Origin: Panaeolus papilionaceus
Lineage: Eukaryota > Basidiomycota > Agaricomycetes > Agaricales
Reading direction: 5' to 3'
DNA: 64,000 bases
Assembly: GCA_015501605.1 (NCBI GenBank)
Contig: JADNRZ010000007.1
Location: forward strand, 620,001-684,000
A program made the translations under genes and the position numbers. Under the pieces are notes generated by a model. It ran no database searches. It had not been told where the DNA came from and worked only from the letters and a program-made list of their open reading frames with translations. The number at the start of each line of letters is the position of its first letter. Position 1 is the stretch's first letter. This document shows, piece after piece, positions 12,365 through 22,152 of the stretch.

Positions 12365-12750
12365 TTAAACGCCAACGGTAACTGGGGTACAGTTGACACC
12401 GACGAGTTGGTTGGTGAAGTTCTTCTCGCAGCAAACGGGGGCAGAAGCGCTAAAAGAGTATATTGTTAGCCCGAAAAATGAAATGCCAAATAACTAGATG
12501 TTTACCAGTTAGCGCCAACACCAGCACCGATACCAGTGATGGGGTTGCACTGGAGACCAACTTGGCCAGAGATGTCCTGAGCGACAACGCCGACGAGGGC
12601 CGCAATGGCGCTCTGGCTATAGCTTCCGGGAGCGTGCATGGAGTTGCAGCATTGGACGGAACCGACATTACAGCTGGAGTCGATGGGGGTAGCAGCAGCA
12701 GAGAGAGCAGCAGAAGCGGCGATGAAAAGAGTGGCGATCTTGGCGAGCAT
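12365..12750 (-). CDS. Class I hydrophobin
   Basis: Small secreted amphipathic protein that coats aerial hyphae and spores. The signal peptide is MLAKIATLFIAASAALSAAA. Exon 1 is 12506-12750 and exon 2 is 12365-12449, with a 56-nt GT..AG intron. The codon across the junction is TGC, which gives the fifth Cys. The eight-Cys pattern is C-x6-CC-x32-C-x13-C-x5-CC-x12-C-x7, typical of class I. A TATATAAA box (12849-12856) lies about 100 nt before the ATG. The protein ends NFTNQLVGVNCTPVTVGV. It has a close paralogue at 13860 with identical Cys spacing. The two are transcribed away from each other. Confidence 0.95.
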
Positions 12751-13859
12751 TGTGATAGTGGTTGGGTGGTAAGAAGTGCTTTGAGAAGACTGTTGAAGCT
12801 GAACTGGAAGATGGTTCGAACTGAGGGTTGAACAGGAAGGACGAGAGGTTTATATACGCTGGCAGAGCAGTCAAGGCTTCTCTTCCGTCATCCATTGTCC
12901 CCCAACTTTTCATGCAGAAATAATACATATGTCGGCCCACCTCGTGCGCAGTGCCTTGTTCGGATGAAGGACGAGTACATAATCGAGGAAGAAGGTAAAT
13001 TTTCAGGGTTGGATGCACTAAAAATCAAATTGACTGTCAAATTCGGTTTCATAAATGAACCCAACGGGGATGAACGTCAAAATTGCGAAGCTTCGTGTTG
13101 TTGACGAGCTCCAGCTTGTTAAAGATGAAAGTTCTTTTCCCTTCGTCGTTTTCGGTTCGATGAATTTAGTGAATTGTACTCTAGCTCCCACATTCGAAGG
13201 GAAGAACTCTATGTCGATCATTTTAGCAGCAGAACTTCTCATACAGTCATTTGACCATGAAACATGCATTCATCCCCAAACTCGAGACTTACGGGGCTGA
13301 ACAAGGGCTGGATGAACCCTGTAATAACTTGAACTCATGTCCGTCGAACGACTTGTGAACGACGGAGGTAAGTACATACGTGCGCATTCTAATTTCTAAC
13401 ATAAAGTTTACGCAACGCTTCATTAAAGATTGATTGAAGGAAAAAATCACGGTATACGGTATTCGGGACAGCGGAGATCCTTTTAACCCTAGTTAGGGTA
13501 GAATTCCTTTTTTCAGCTTCTTTGTCAAATATACATAAACCAAACTTGGAAGTACGAAGCGCCCACCTGCCGCTCAGCGCTCACTTCGGGCGACATACGT
13601 CAGCATTTCGAAGCACAAATTATGTCGTGATTACGATTCAAGACCAATACCGATATCCAGATGGCATGATTTCAATCATTCAAGGGCCTTCGCCGTGATG
13701 GTGGGCGGGCTCGAGGCAGACCAGGGCCGTCCAAAAGGAAGTTTTTTTTTCTTTTGCAAGGTTCCAACGTCCATCGAAGGCATATAAAAGCCTCGACGTT
13801 TCCCAACATCCCTCAGTCAAACAAACACACCAGTTCTACAGCCATCTCTTTCAATTGCC
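12751..13859. promoter_or_regulatory. Shared upstream region of two divergent hydrophobins
   Basis: Spacer of about 1.1 kb with a TATA box at each end: TATATAAA (minus) at 12849-12856 and TATAAAA (plus) at 13783-13789. Short frames inside show no family features. No other element was identified. Confidence 0.45.
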
Positions 13860-14332
13860 ATGTTCTCCAAGCTTGCTGTTGTCTTCGCCATCGCCTTTGG
13901 TGCTCTCTCCGTCTCTGCAGGTGGAACTTACACCGATGGAAATGGTATCCAGTACAGCTGCAACACTGGCCCAGTTCAATGCTGTAATACTATGCAAAAG
14001 GTTGGCAACTATGACGCTGCTGCCGTCGCTGCCCTCTTCGGTGTAACCGTGCAAGACACTGATGGCCAAATTGGTGGTCAATGCAACCCCATTACTGGTA
14101 TCGGCGCTAGTACTGGCGCCAACTGATAAGTTCGTCGTTGATATTCATTGGATTTTAGTTTGGACGAGTTCAACAGTGCCTCAGCCCCTATCTGCTGCGA
14201 GAAGAACTTCCAAAGTATTTATTCTTTACTTCTCAGAATGCCATTGACATTGACGGTGCTAAATGTAACATATGTATTCCTGCAGACCAGCTCGTTGGTG
14301 TGAACTGCTCGCCTATCACTGTTGGCCTCTAA
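13860..14332 (+). pseudogene. Class I hydrophobin with a damaged 5' splice site
   Basis: Paralogue of the hydrophobin at 12365. Signal peptide MFSKLAVVFAIAFGALSVSA; exon 1 ends ...STGAN. At the expected donor the DNA reads AACTG|ATAAGT (14126) where the paralogue has AACTG|GTAAAC. With no splice, AAC is followed directly by TGA and the product lacks the last four Cys. If the 51-nt segment 14126-14176 is removed, exon 2 (14177-14214) and exon 3 (14286-14332, after a normal GT..AG intron) read on perfectly. They restore the eight-Cys spacing 6-32-13-5-12 seen in the paralogue. So the body is intact and only the first intron base differs (G to A). It may be a fresh null allele, an AT-AG intron, or a sequence error. 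Confidence 0.8.
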
Positions 14333-15139
14333 GAGCCTCGCTCAGGATCGACGTAGAATCATCGGGGCAGAAATGCGGTCATTTTAGTAGCTACACAGCA
14401 GTCACACGCCTTAATTTGTTTGTTGGTACATCGACAGTCATCCAAAAATTTGATGTCCTATCCGGACTCACCTTGAATTTGTCGCCATATTTATTTTTCA
14501 TTTCGCATTCATCTGAGTTATGCAGGAAATGCCAGGTGCCTTCAGTGTTTTCTAGAAAACCAGCAATAAGTCAACAGGAACATAGTGAAATAAAGGGCTG
14601 GTTTAATTTAGCTATGACCGATGCAGAAGTTGACTGTTGATGCTTCGTCTGGAATCGCAACTTCGTACCAGTTTCGGATCAAAGTCGCGAAGACAGGCAT
14701 GGTCACAACCGCCCATCAAAGCTCCCTCACAAGTAGCGAGCAAAAATTATAAGTATGGATCGAGCAACCTGAAGCTGCCTCATCTCATGCCAACTTTTAA
14801 TTTTGATGTTCTATACAAAGGCTGAACGTGACAACAATCCATATGGCCCCTGATGATGAGTGTAGGCTGTCAAGAGTGTTTGCGCAGTTAAGCCGCACTT
14901 TGACCCAGGTATATATCCGTTCGATTCTCATCGTCGAAGGGCACCGGGAACTATCGTCCTTCACACTACGTTTCGCTTGCTTTCGAATAACGGGGAAATG
15001 CGCTCGTTAGATCCGTAGCTAAGTATACTTCGAATATCAACCGTCTGCCTATATTTCTTCAGGCTGCCAGATGTTGATGTTGCCTCCCCAGCATTGCCTA
15101 CTTTAGTTTCCACTATTGTGACAATCCCCCCTCCCCTCC
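14333..15139. other. Intergenic, no gene seen
   Basis: Follows the damaged hydrophobin and precedes a possible small secreted protein. Short frames only. Confidence 0.5.
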
Positions 15140-15754
15140 ATGTTTCGACATCTGGCCATAGAACTGCTGCTTATTACGGCTTCATGGGGTAGGTCAGAGC
15201 TCGACTGCAGCACTATTCTACAGCTAAAAGGAAGCTCTCCGCCATATAGCCTCCCCGACCCCCAATTCAGATCCAGGAGGTCATCTCTCAACAGCGAGCA
15301 AGGGGAAGTACACAGTAAGTCCAATACACCGCAGAGTCGTGTCGAGACAATTATTCACCCCAGAATCAGATGGATGAATGCAACCACTTTTATCAATCGT
15401 GCTCCTCAATTCCTACTGGTGCTTCACGAGAACACATTTGCACAGCGGTAAATCAACGTCTCATGGGGAAGTGCAATGCTTGTATTTCAGCTTTCGGTAT
15501 GTCAGATGTGTCGAGCAAGGCACTCACTGCGATGAACAGTGTAATAAGTAGGTTCGAATTTGAACTCGACGACAACAAGTACTGAACTAGCTCCAGCGTT
15601 TGACTTCGACTGCGGCCGGCGTGCTCACCCAACTATTGTGAGCACACCGGGCTTCGGAGTGCCAATTCCAACACCAACTGTGAAGCAACCTACAGTACCA
15701 ATATCTTCAATTGTATACCCAGGTCTACAGACAGGCTGGAATAAGGGTACATGA
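15140..15754 (+). CDS. Possible small secreted Cys-containing protein
   Basis: The frame from 15140 opens with a signal-like stretch (MFRHLAIELLLITASWGRS). A later segment (about 15364-15540) reads MDECNHFYQSCSSIP..HICTAVNQRLMGKCNACI. Its C-x6-C-x12-C-x10-C-x2-C spacing recalls a common mushroom secreted family, though I cannot name it. A donor GTACAC at about 15306 and an acceptor before 15364 would join the two in frame. A Thr/Ser-rich segment (TTTSTELAP) and then a Pro/Val-rich tail may follow after a second intron, ending at 15754. Splicing is my guess. The left part could equally be non-coding. It converges on the GGCT-like gene. Confidence 0.4.
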
Positions 15755-15793
15755 GTGTTGTCGTTAGCAATCGAAGCACTGGCAACGAATTTA

Positions 15794-16535
15794 TCACATC
15801 TCTCGCCATGCCCTCTCCAATTCTGTTAAATCGCTGCTCTCATCCGATTGATACCACTTCCATGCATTGTTTTTTACAAAGTCCGAGAGAGACCAGAGTT
15901 CTGCTTCCAAGTTTGTTTCATCGCAGTAGACGTAGGTTTCTACCTCAGTCGCATCGATGGATTCAATGTCAACCGGCAACGGTGGTGGCTGAGTCGGAAT
16001 GAGGTCATCGTAATTTGTTCCATGAGTAGAAACGCTAGTAAATGGACCAAGGAGATGCGCTTGTACTGGTCGACGGATATATTCCTGTTTTAAAATCGGC
16101 TAAGAAGTTCAAACAATTTGGCACGGCCGGACGTACATCGCCTTCAAAGCAATCGAGGGCCTCGAGGTCTGAATCAGTCAAACCCTTGACAACAGTCCCC
16201 CGAACTGACTTTTCCTCCAGTATTAAAGGGTGCTTAAATAAACCAAGGCCTTTGGAATAGGGGATGAGACCAGGATAATCCGCGCCCTATTATTGATCAC
16301 ATTGCTTTGAGTGCGCACAACTCTTAATGCGTTATGTTCACAATACCTTAACTTTGTGTCTGGTAAAGTCCTGAAATATATTTGACGAGTAAGTCGGGAT
16401 GTCTGTGTGGTAAGAGGGTGAATTTACCATCAAGACGGCAGGGCAACACTCGAGATGAGAACCGTCGTTCTTAATCACCCGTTGTAAGATCTTCGGATGC
16501 ATAAGTGTACCGTAAAAAAAGGCGGTATGGGGCAT
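15794..16535 (-). CDS. Gamma-glutamylcyclotransferase-like (AIG2-type) protein
   Basis: Members of this fold release 5-oxoproline from gamma-glutamyl amino acids or from gamma-glutamylamine crosslinks; the substrate here is unknown. It starts MPHTAFFYGTLMHPKILQRV with the family's FYGTLM binding loop. Exon 2 gives DFTRHKVK and exon 3 DYPGLIPYSK. Then come SVRGTVVKGLTDSDLEALDCFEGD, holding the catalytic Glu region, and EYIRRPVQAHLLG. The C-terminal part is acidic (YVYCDETNLEAELW) and ends at 15794. There are three short introns. It shares a 264-bp divergent promoter with CTU2. Confidence 0.85.
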
Positions 16536-16799
16536 GGTTAATTTGAGATATGGTTAAGAGCAAGGATTATGGGCATGAGCTTCTTCCCCTGGTACTCTAT
16601 TATAGCGATTCTGTTGCAGTACATGATGCAGTACGGGATGAAGATAAGGAAGAGCGCGGGCCGAGGAATCAACAGAGATCACAAATGGAGCTTAGAGATT
16701 AGATCATCCCGCCCAGATTCAGGGACAACCAAATTGAGTCACTCCCCTCTTCTTGACACCAAAACCAATTTATTTTGCCCTCAAAGCTTGGCTCGAACT

Positions 16800-18710
16800 A
16801 TGTCGGCCTGCGATAATCCAAACGTCGAGCAGGATGCTCTCATGACCCGTGTGTATTCATTCTTGCAACAAGATCAAATTTAACAGATGTCAAAAGGGCG
16901 TAAAAAGTATGACGGGAAGACAAGAGTTTGTGTCAAATGCAAAGAAAATATCGGACATGTAGTGATTCGACATGCAGTCTATTGCAAGTAAGTTTAATCT
17001 AAAGCATTTAGCTGCTTGAAACTAAGAAGTGTACTTTACAGATCTTGTTTCTTTCCACTCATAGAGGCTCGATTTAAAAAATCTTTGGAACCTACCATCA
17101 ATTCTTCTGGGCCAAGGCGGAAGGCTCTGAAAGCTGTTGGTTCACTTGTCATTGGATTTTCTGGCGGAATTGGATCAAGAACACTACTTGACCTCGTTGT
17201 GAAAACATATTTTGCTCCTCGAGGCGTTATAACCACCGACGATGACAATCTAAGAGGTGGAACGAATCACCCACGGAATAAGGAACAGGGTGTTTGGGAG
17301 GGCAGGCCAACAGTTTGCTTCGTCGATACATCGTCAGCATTCTCCGATGTGCGTGCATCTCCTCAGGGTTTATATATATTCAACCTCAACGTTCATTTGA
17401 CAGGCCAGCCTTGTAAACGAAGCTAGAGACATCGTTGAAAGTTACCCCGGAATCTTCGATTTTGTTCCTATCCGACTGGAAGATGCCTTCGATCAGAGCT
17501 GGTGGCAGAGTGTAGGAGGGGGAGACCTTGCTGATTCAGCTAGCAGCCTTGGTTTGAACATTACTGATCAAGGTATACGCATTTCATATCCATATCTGCG
17601 TTTCTCATTGAACAATTCAGACCTGCGCCTGAGTTATGCGTCATCTTCGACCTCAGAGTGCTCGCCTCAAACTGCCCTACGAACCTACCTTGCCTCGCTA
17701 TCGACCAGAACTGCCTTCTATGATGCTATCCAAACCCTGACACGAGTTTTACTCCTGCAGACAGCAGCATTTAAAAAGGCATCTCACTTGCTGCTTGGGA
17801 CGTCCTTGACGTCACTGTCCGTCAACTTGATCTCTGGCATTGCCCAAGGTGCCGGTTTCTCAGTCGCAGAGGAAGCGATAGAAGAGTGGACACCCCATCC
17901 TGAGCGCGGCATGAAATTGAAGATAGTCCGCCCATTGAAAGATGTAGGAATGAAGGAGTGCGCTATGTGGACCTACTGGTGCAACCTGTGTGTTATTCCA
18001 TCCTTGAACACTGTTGAAAATAACGGGAGGAACGCTATTCATACCCTCACTCGAGGTAGGTAATCTGACTCACTGCACACGATCTAGGACTGACGGCCGC
18101 GGCTATCTAAGATTTCATCTTTGGGCTGGAAACGGATTATCCTGCTACTGTATCAACCATTGCCAGGACATGCGCCAAGCTGGCACCAAAAGAAGCACCG
18201 AGTGGTGTATGCATTTTATGTCAAAGGTAGTGTGTTAACCAAATCACCACACAGGGAGTTACTCATTTGTCCCATTCTAGACCAACGCATGCTGGTGTTC
18301 AGGCATGGAAAGCTCAGATTTCAATTCGTGCCTACCACGATGCTGCATCTGCCGTGTCAGGCAACACACGTCCCCCTCATCTTACGGAGGAAGAGATCAC
18401 GAACCTGACGAAGAAGGCCCAGGATGACCCTCCTACCTCGTTTAATACCCTGACGCCTTCCTTGTGCTATGCCTGCCACACAACGTTGACGAGCCGGAGT
18501 AGCCGTGCAACAAGTTCGATTCTTCCTCCTGGATCATCCATGACACACGTACCTGTTCCTGCTTGGATAGCGCAATCTGTGTTGTCAAAATCTCAACTCG
18601 ACAACAGTCCTTGGACCATCTCGAACGACGGAGAGGTATTCCAGGCAGTAAAACGAACCCCTTTAGACCTCAAATCGCGCATCGAGGAGTTCATCCTACT
18701 TGAGGAGTGA
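16800..18710 (+). CDS. CTU2: Cytosolic tRNA 2-thiolation protein 2 (CTU2/NCS2)
   Basis: Partner of CTU1/NCS6 in the Urm1 pathway, which thiolates wobble uridine 34 of Lys, Glu and Gln tRNAs. An N-terminal zinc-type pair is seen: CVKCKENIGH and, across an intron, YCKSCFFPLIEARFKKSLEP. The degenerate PP-loop is VIGFSGGIGSRTLLDLV. Further blocks are GRPTVCFVDTSSAF, DIVESYPGIFDFVPI and the helical SLSTRTAFYDAIQTLTR. ECAMWTYWCNL and GVCILCQRP follow, and the C-terminal LCYACHTTL is the usual Cys-rich end. Six or so short introns join in frame. The ATG at 16800 is chosen because the protein MSACDNPNVEQDALMTR follows in frame. It converges on the exchanger gene about 120 nt away. Confidence 0.9.
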
Positions 18711-18830
18711 TTTGTCCGCTTGGTGACGGATGTAGAATAAATCTTCTATTATATATTATACCATGTCGAAGTGAATGTGTGTTGATGGTGTAGATGTCTA
18801 GAGCGAAATGTTTACACTTGTTAGATGAAT

Positions 18831-21692
18831 TTAGGAAGCGGTTGTGCAGGTAGAAAATGAAGTTGGTAGCGTGGAACCTGTCGGAAGGTTAGAATGTTCG
18901 TTTGATGATAACTTTAACCTTAGGTCGAGACATACCTAGATAAAACCAGAAAGACACGGCGATAATAAAGTACAAGCCTGCTTAAAGTAAGCGTCATATC
19001 GCTAATGGTAGTTGCAACTCACAGATCAAAATCAAGCCCTCCAACCAATTGGACTTGCCATCAGCGACGACGTATCCCATGGTATGCACTGTTCATGAGT
19101 CAGGTCAGTTAAAGAGGTTAGGTTGATTAGCAACGTCCATACCAGCGATATATAGGACCTGATAGATTGTGTTAGCGTAGGTAACGAGGGAACCGCAATA
19201 ATCACTTACCATCGACTGGAAGGGGTCCATCAGTAACGACAATGGCTTGTTGGTTATCCATCCTAGAATGACACAAAATCTGCGGCAGTCCATATCAGTC
19301 TCCAATGCGAGGTGCACCTGGTAAAGCAGACTGACGGTATAACGAAGAGGGCTGTCTGCTGTTGGCAGAGAGTGAGATCCTGATTTCATGTATCGGTCCT
19401 GAGATTGGGGTAACTCACAATAGTCGATCCGACGGCTACACTAACGCTCAGCGTTAACTCGTCCTTCACGGAGACCTTGACCGCAGTGATGCATTCTGAA
19501 AATAATAAGGTTGATGATGTAAAATAGAGGAACTTGTGCGTACCAGCAACTGCACTAATTGTGGGAAGGACAATTAATCCTATCCATTCTTTGCTAATAG
19601 TCGTTGATAGTTCGTCCATGGCCTCGACGAGCCAGTCAACCACAATGGCCACGGTCTATGGGGTGAAACTTTAACAACAGGACACTCAACACAGAGCAAT
19701 ATGAGTGAAATACGCACACCAGTGACAGTGATCAAAAGTAGCAATGTCAAAAACCAGCTCAGCTCTGGTTTTCGGGTAGGTGGATGAGGAGGACGAAGTG
19801 GCACTTGATCATCCGAGACGTATCCATCCTGAGAGAACGCGACGCTGGTACCGGATCTATTTCGCACGGAATCTCGATATACAGTGTTTCGAGCAGCGTT
19901 TGAGGCGTCTGGGGGAAACGAAGCGTAAGGTCGAGCAGCTGGAGCATCTGAGAATTGCTGGGCAAGGTCGGTACTTGAAGAACAGGGAGAAGATGCAAAG
20001 GGTCGACGAGGTGGGTCCAGAGAAAAACAGTTATCATATAGCGCCTTGTCGCCTTGGCTATCCGAACGCGACATGGAAGAAGCGAGACGCGCTCTCTCTT
20101 TTCGATTTATATTTTGCTCCTTTATGACAGTGGTGAGCCTGTTGCTCTTCTTGTTATTGCGCTGATCTTCGTAGAGATGTGAGTGCGACCACAGTTGGAA
20201 AACAAGGTATGCAATATAAACTTTTGGATGATTAGAATTAACCCTATTCCGGAACGTAGATGCTCACTGAGAAGCAGAACCACTGAGACCTGACAGAAAG
20301 TACGTGAGTATATTATGAGCACAAGGAGGGCACGGCATCACGAACCCCATGGCTCATTCGAAGGATTCCTTGCTGTTGCATCTCCGTACTTTCGCTACTC
20401 AAAGCAAAATGATAAGCCGCCGGGAGCAAAACAGCACCTACACTCAGGCTGAGCAAGGATGAATGGATTTGCGTGGCGGCTGAAAAAAGTCAAATTAGCA
20501 TCGAAGCTGGAGTCTAGATGTGGGATAACACACTTGAGTCAAAGCCTTGTTCAGAAAATCTTACACCTCCGGCGAAGAAGCATAATCCCATAACAAGCAC
20601 TGTAAATATCTTCAGTTTTACTTCTGAGAGTAGATGAACAGAACGAACAAAGCTTGCTGAGCATAGAACCTATCACTGTGTGCAATGAGCGAGTTAGAAG
20701 TCGCATGTTTGACCAAAAAAAGAAAATCGACATACAAGAGGATTGTACAACACGCAGTTCACATTTACGCAGAGCGCTGATCTGTGGGATAAAATATCGT
20801 TAAAATCCCACTGGAAATGCGACTAGAGAAGTACTACATACAGCAACTACGATTTCAACACTATTGAGGTCAATATTGTAAATTTTTGTCCAAATAGGGA
20901 TTGAAATCTAGAACTTACAAGTTGCTCTGATATAGACGGATCGGTGAGATCAAGATGCGCCTCTCAAACGATTTAAGGTTGAGACTTACCATGCTTGCAT
21001 TTAGTAAACCGGTGCGGGATCCGCCTATCCTCAAGATAAGCTGCTTGGTTGAGAGTTCGTGTAACTATCAAAGCGAATAAGCCACAATCAATCGATATCC
21101 ACGTCTCATAAACCCACCCTAACTAATGGTATCAAAGCGATAATGCATACTACATAATAAATGGTTAGCTCATTTGAAGGTCATAGTGGATGAAAACCAA
21201 CAGGCAAACGCCAAACCATGGGTGTTTTTTGGCGACATCGTTATAAAGTACTTGGTCAATGTCAGAGAAACCAGCGGTACATGATAGATGAGTCTACTCA
21301 CAGATATTGGTAGCAGGAGTAGAAGAACGTTGAACCCTTAAGTTTGGACGACGAGTTAGCTAGAATAATGTTGCATGTTTACAACAGGAAGACATACATG
21401 ATAGGAAAGCAATCCGCCACCCTTGAAAGGCTTGATTCCAGCGCCCCGGCTTTGGGTTGGATTTGGTGGGACTCTCTTGAGAAAGATTCGAGTAGAAAGA
21501 TGGTAGATGATAATATTGTTTGTCATGAGCTCTCTCGAAGAACGTTCCACGAGTGCTGGCGGTTGTTGTACTTGGAGGCTCTGCGGTCATCGGCGGCTCT
21601 CCTTGTCTGGATAAAGCCACCTGTGCCGGAGCAGGGCTCGTAAGATCATGAGCGATGAGATCAGTCGCACTTTCACTGGGTTTGTTGTACAT
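18831..21692 (-). CDS. Ca2+/H+ (cation/proton) exchanger, CAX family
   Basis: Vacuolar-type exchanger that swaps cytosolic Ca2+ for lumenal protons. After a polar N-terminal tail (MYNKPSESATDLIAHDL) come LHELSTKQLILRIGGSRTG and LLNASM|SNF|VEIVVA|ISALRKCELRVVQ, the c-1 repeat. It carries SNFVE where many CAX proteins have GNxxE. The exons here are tiny: 8 nt (20919-20926) and 19 nt (20842-20860). A helical stretch IHSSLLSLSVGAVLLPAAYH follows, then a long loop (MSRSDSQGDKALYDN... to about 19800). The c-2 repeat reads AVAECITAVKVSVKDELTLS and VAVGSTI. The last helices are VADGKSNWLEGLILIC and FIIAVSFWFYL. The gene is split into a dozen or more exons and stops at 18831-18833. Confidence 0.88.
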
Positions 21693-22152
21693 ATGCTTTG
21701 GCGTTCAAGTAGAACGCTTGGCTGTAAAGACTGTGCTAGTAAGGATTGTACGTGTACGGGTAGTTTGAGATCTTGGGCAAAAGGCGGGTAAAAGAAAAGG
21801 GGACTCTGTGACGGCACCTGCGCCGTTGTGTATGGAGACAAGTTTACACAAAGCAAGTTTATTGGGGCTGTTCATGGTCTAAAAGCTCTTAAGTTAAGTT
21901 TATAGGGCTTGGTATGGATCTGTCGGAAAATACAATTATCCACTTTTGGTAAGGTCGTTTCCTAACCGAATAGTAATACAAACACAACCAAAGCTTTAGC
22001 GCGTCTCGATCACACCACGTGATTAGACGCGTTCAGTCAGACGCGTGAGTGCGTGACACTTTCGTTTAGCCACAATTATCTTTTACCTCTTCCCGCTACT
22101 ATCTATCCTACATTCATACTATTCAAGCAAATTATTTTAATGCACACGAACC
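21693..22152. promoter_or_regulatory. Divergent promoter of the exchanger and the Srs2-type helicase
   Basis: A 460-nt spacer. Two ACGCGT boxes (22027-22032 and 22041-22046) lie 14 nt apart, about 110-125 nt before the helicase ATG. A CACGTG palindrome sits at 22016-22021. In yeasts ACGCGT is the MCB site bound by MBF at G1/S genes, which suits a repair helicase. Binding here is inferred. Confidence 0.55.

Noticed and set aside
12463..12831. 122-codon plus-strand frame
   Set aside because: Antisense shadow of the hydrophobin exon, crossing its intron and promoter.
13055..13300. Frames on both strands between the hydrophobins
   Set aside because: No family resemblance; region better explained as promoter.
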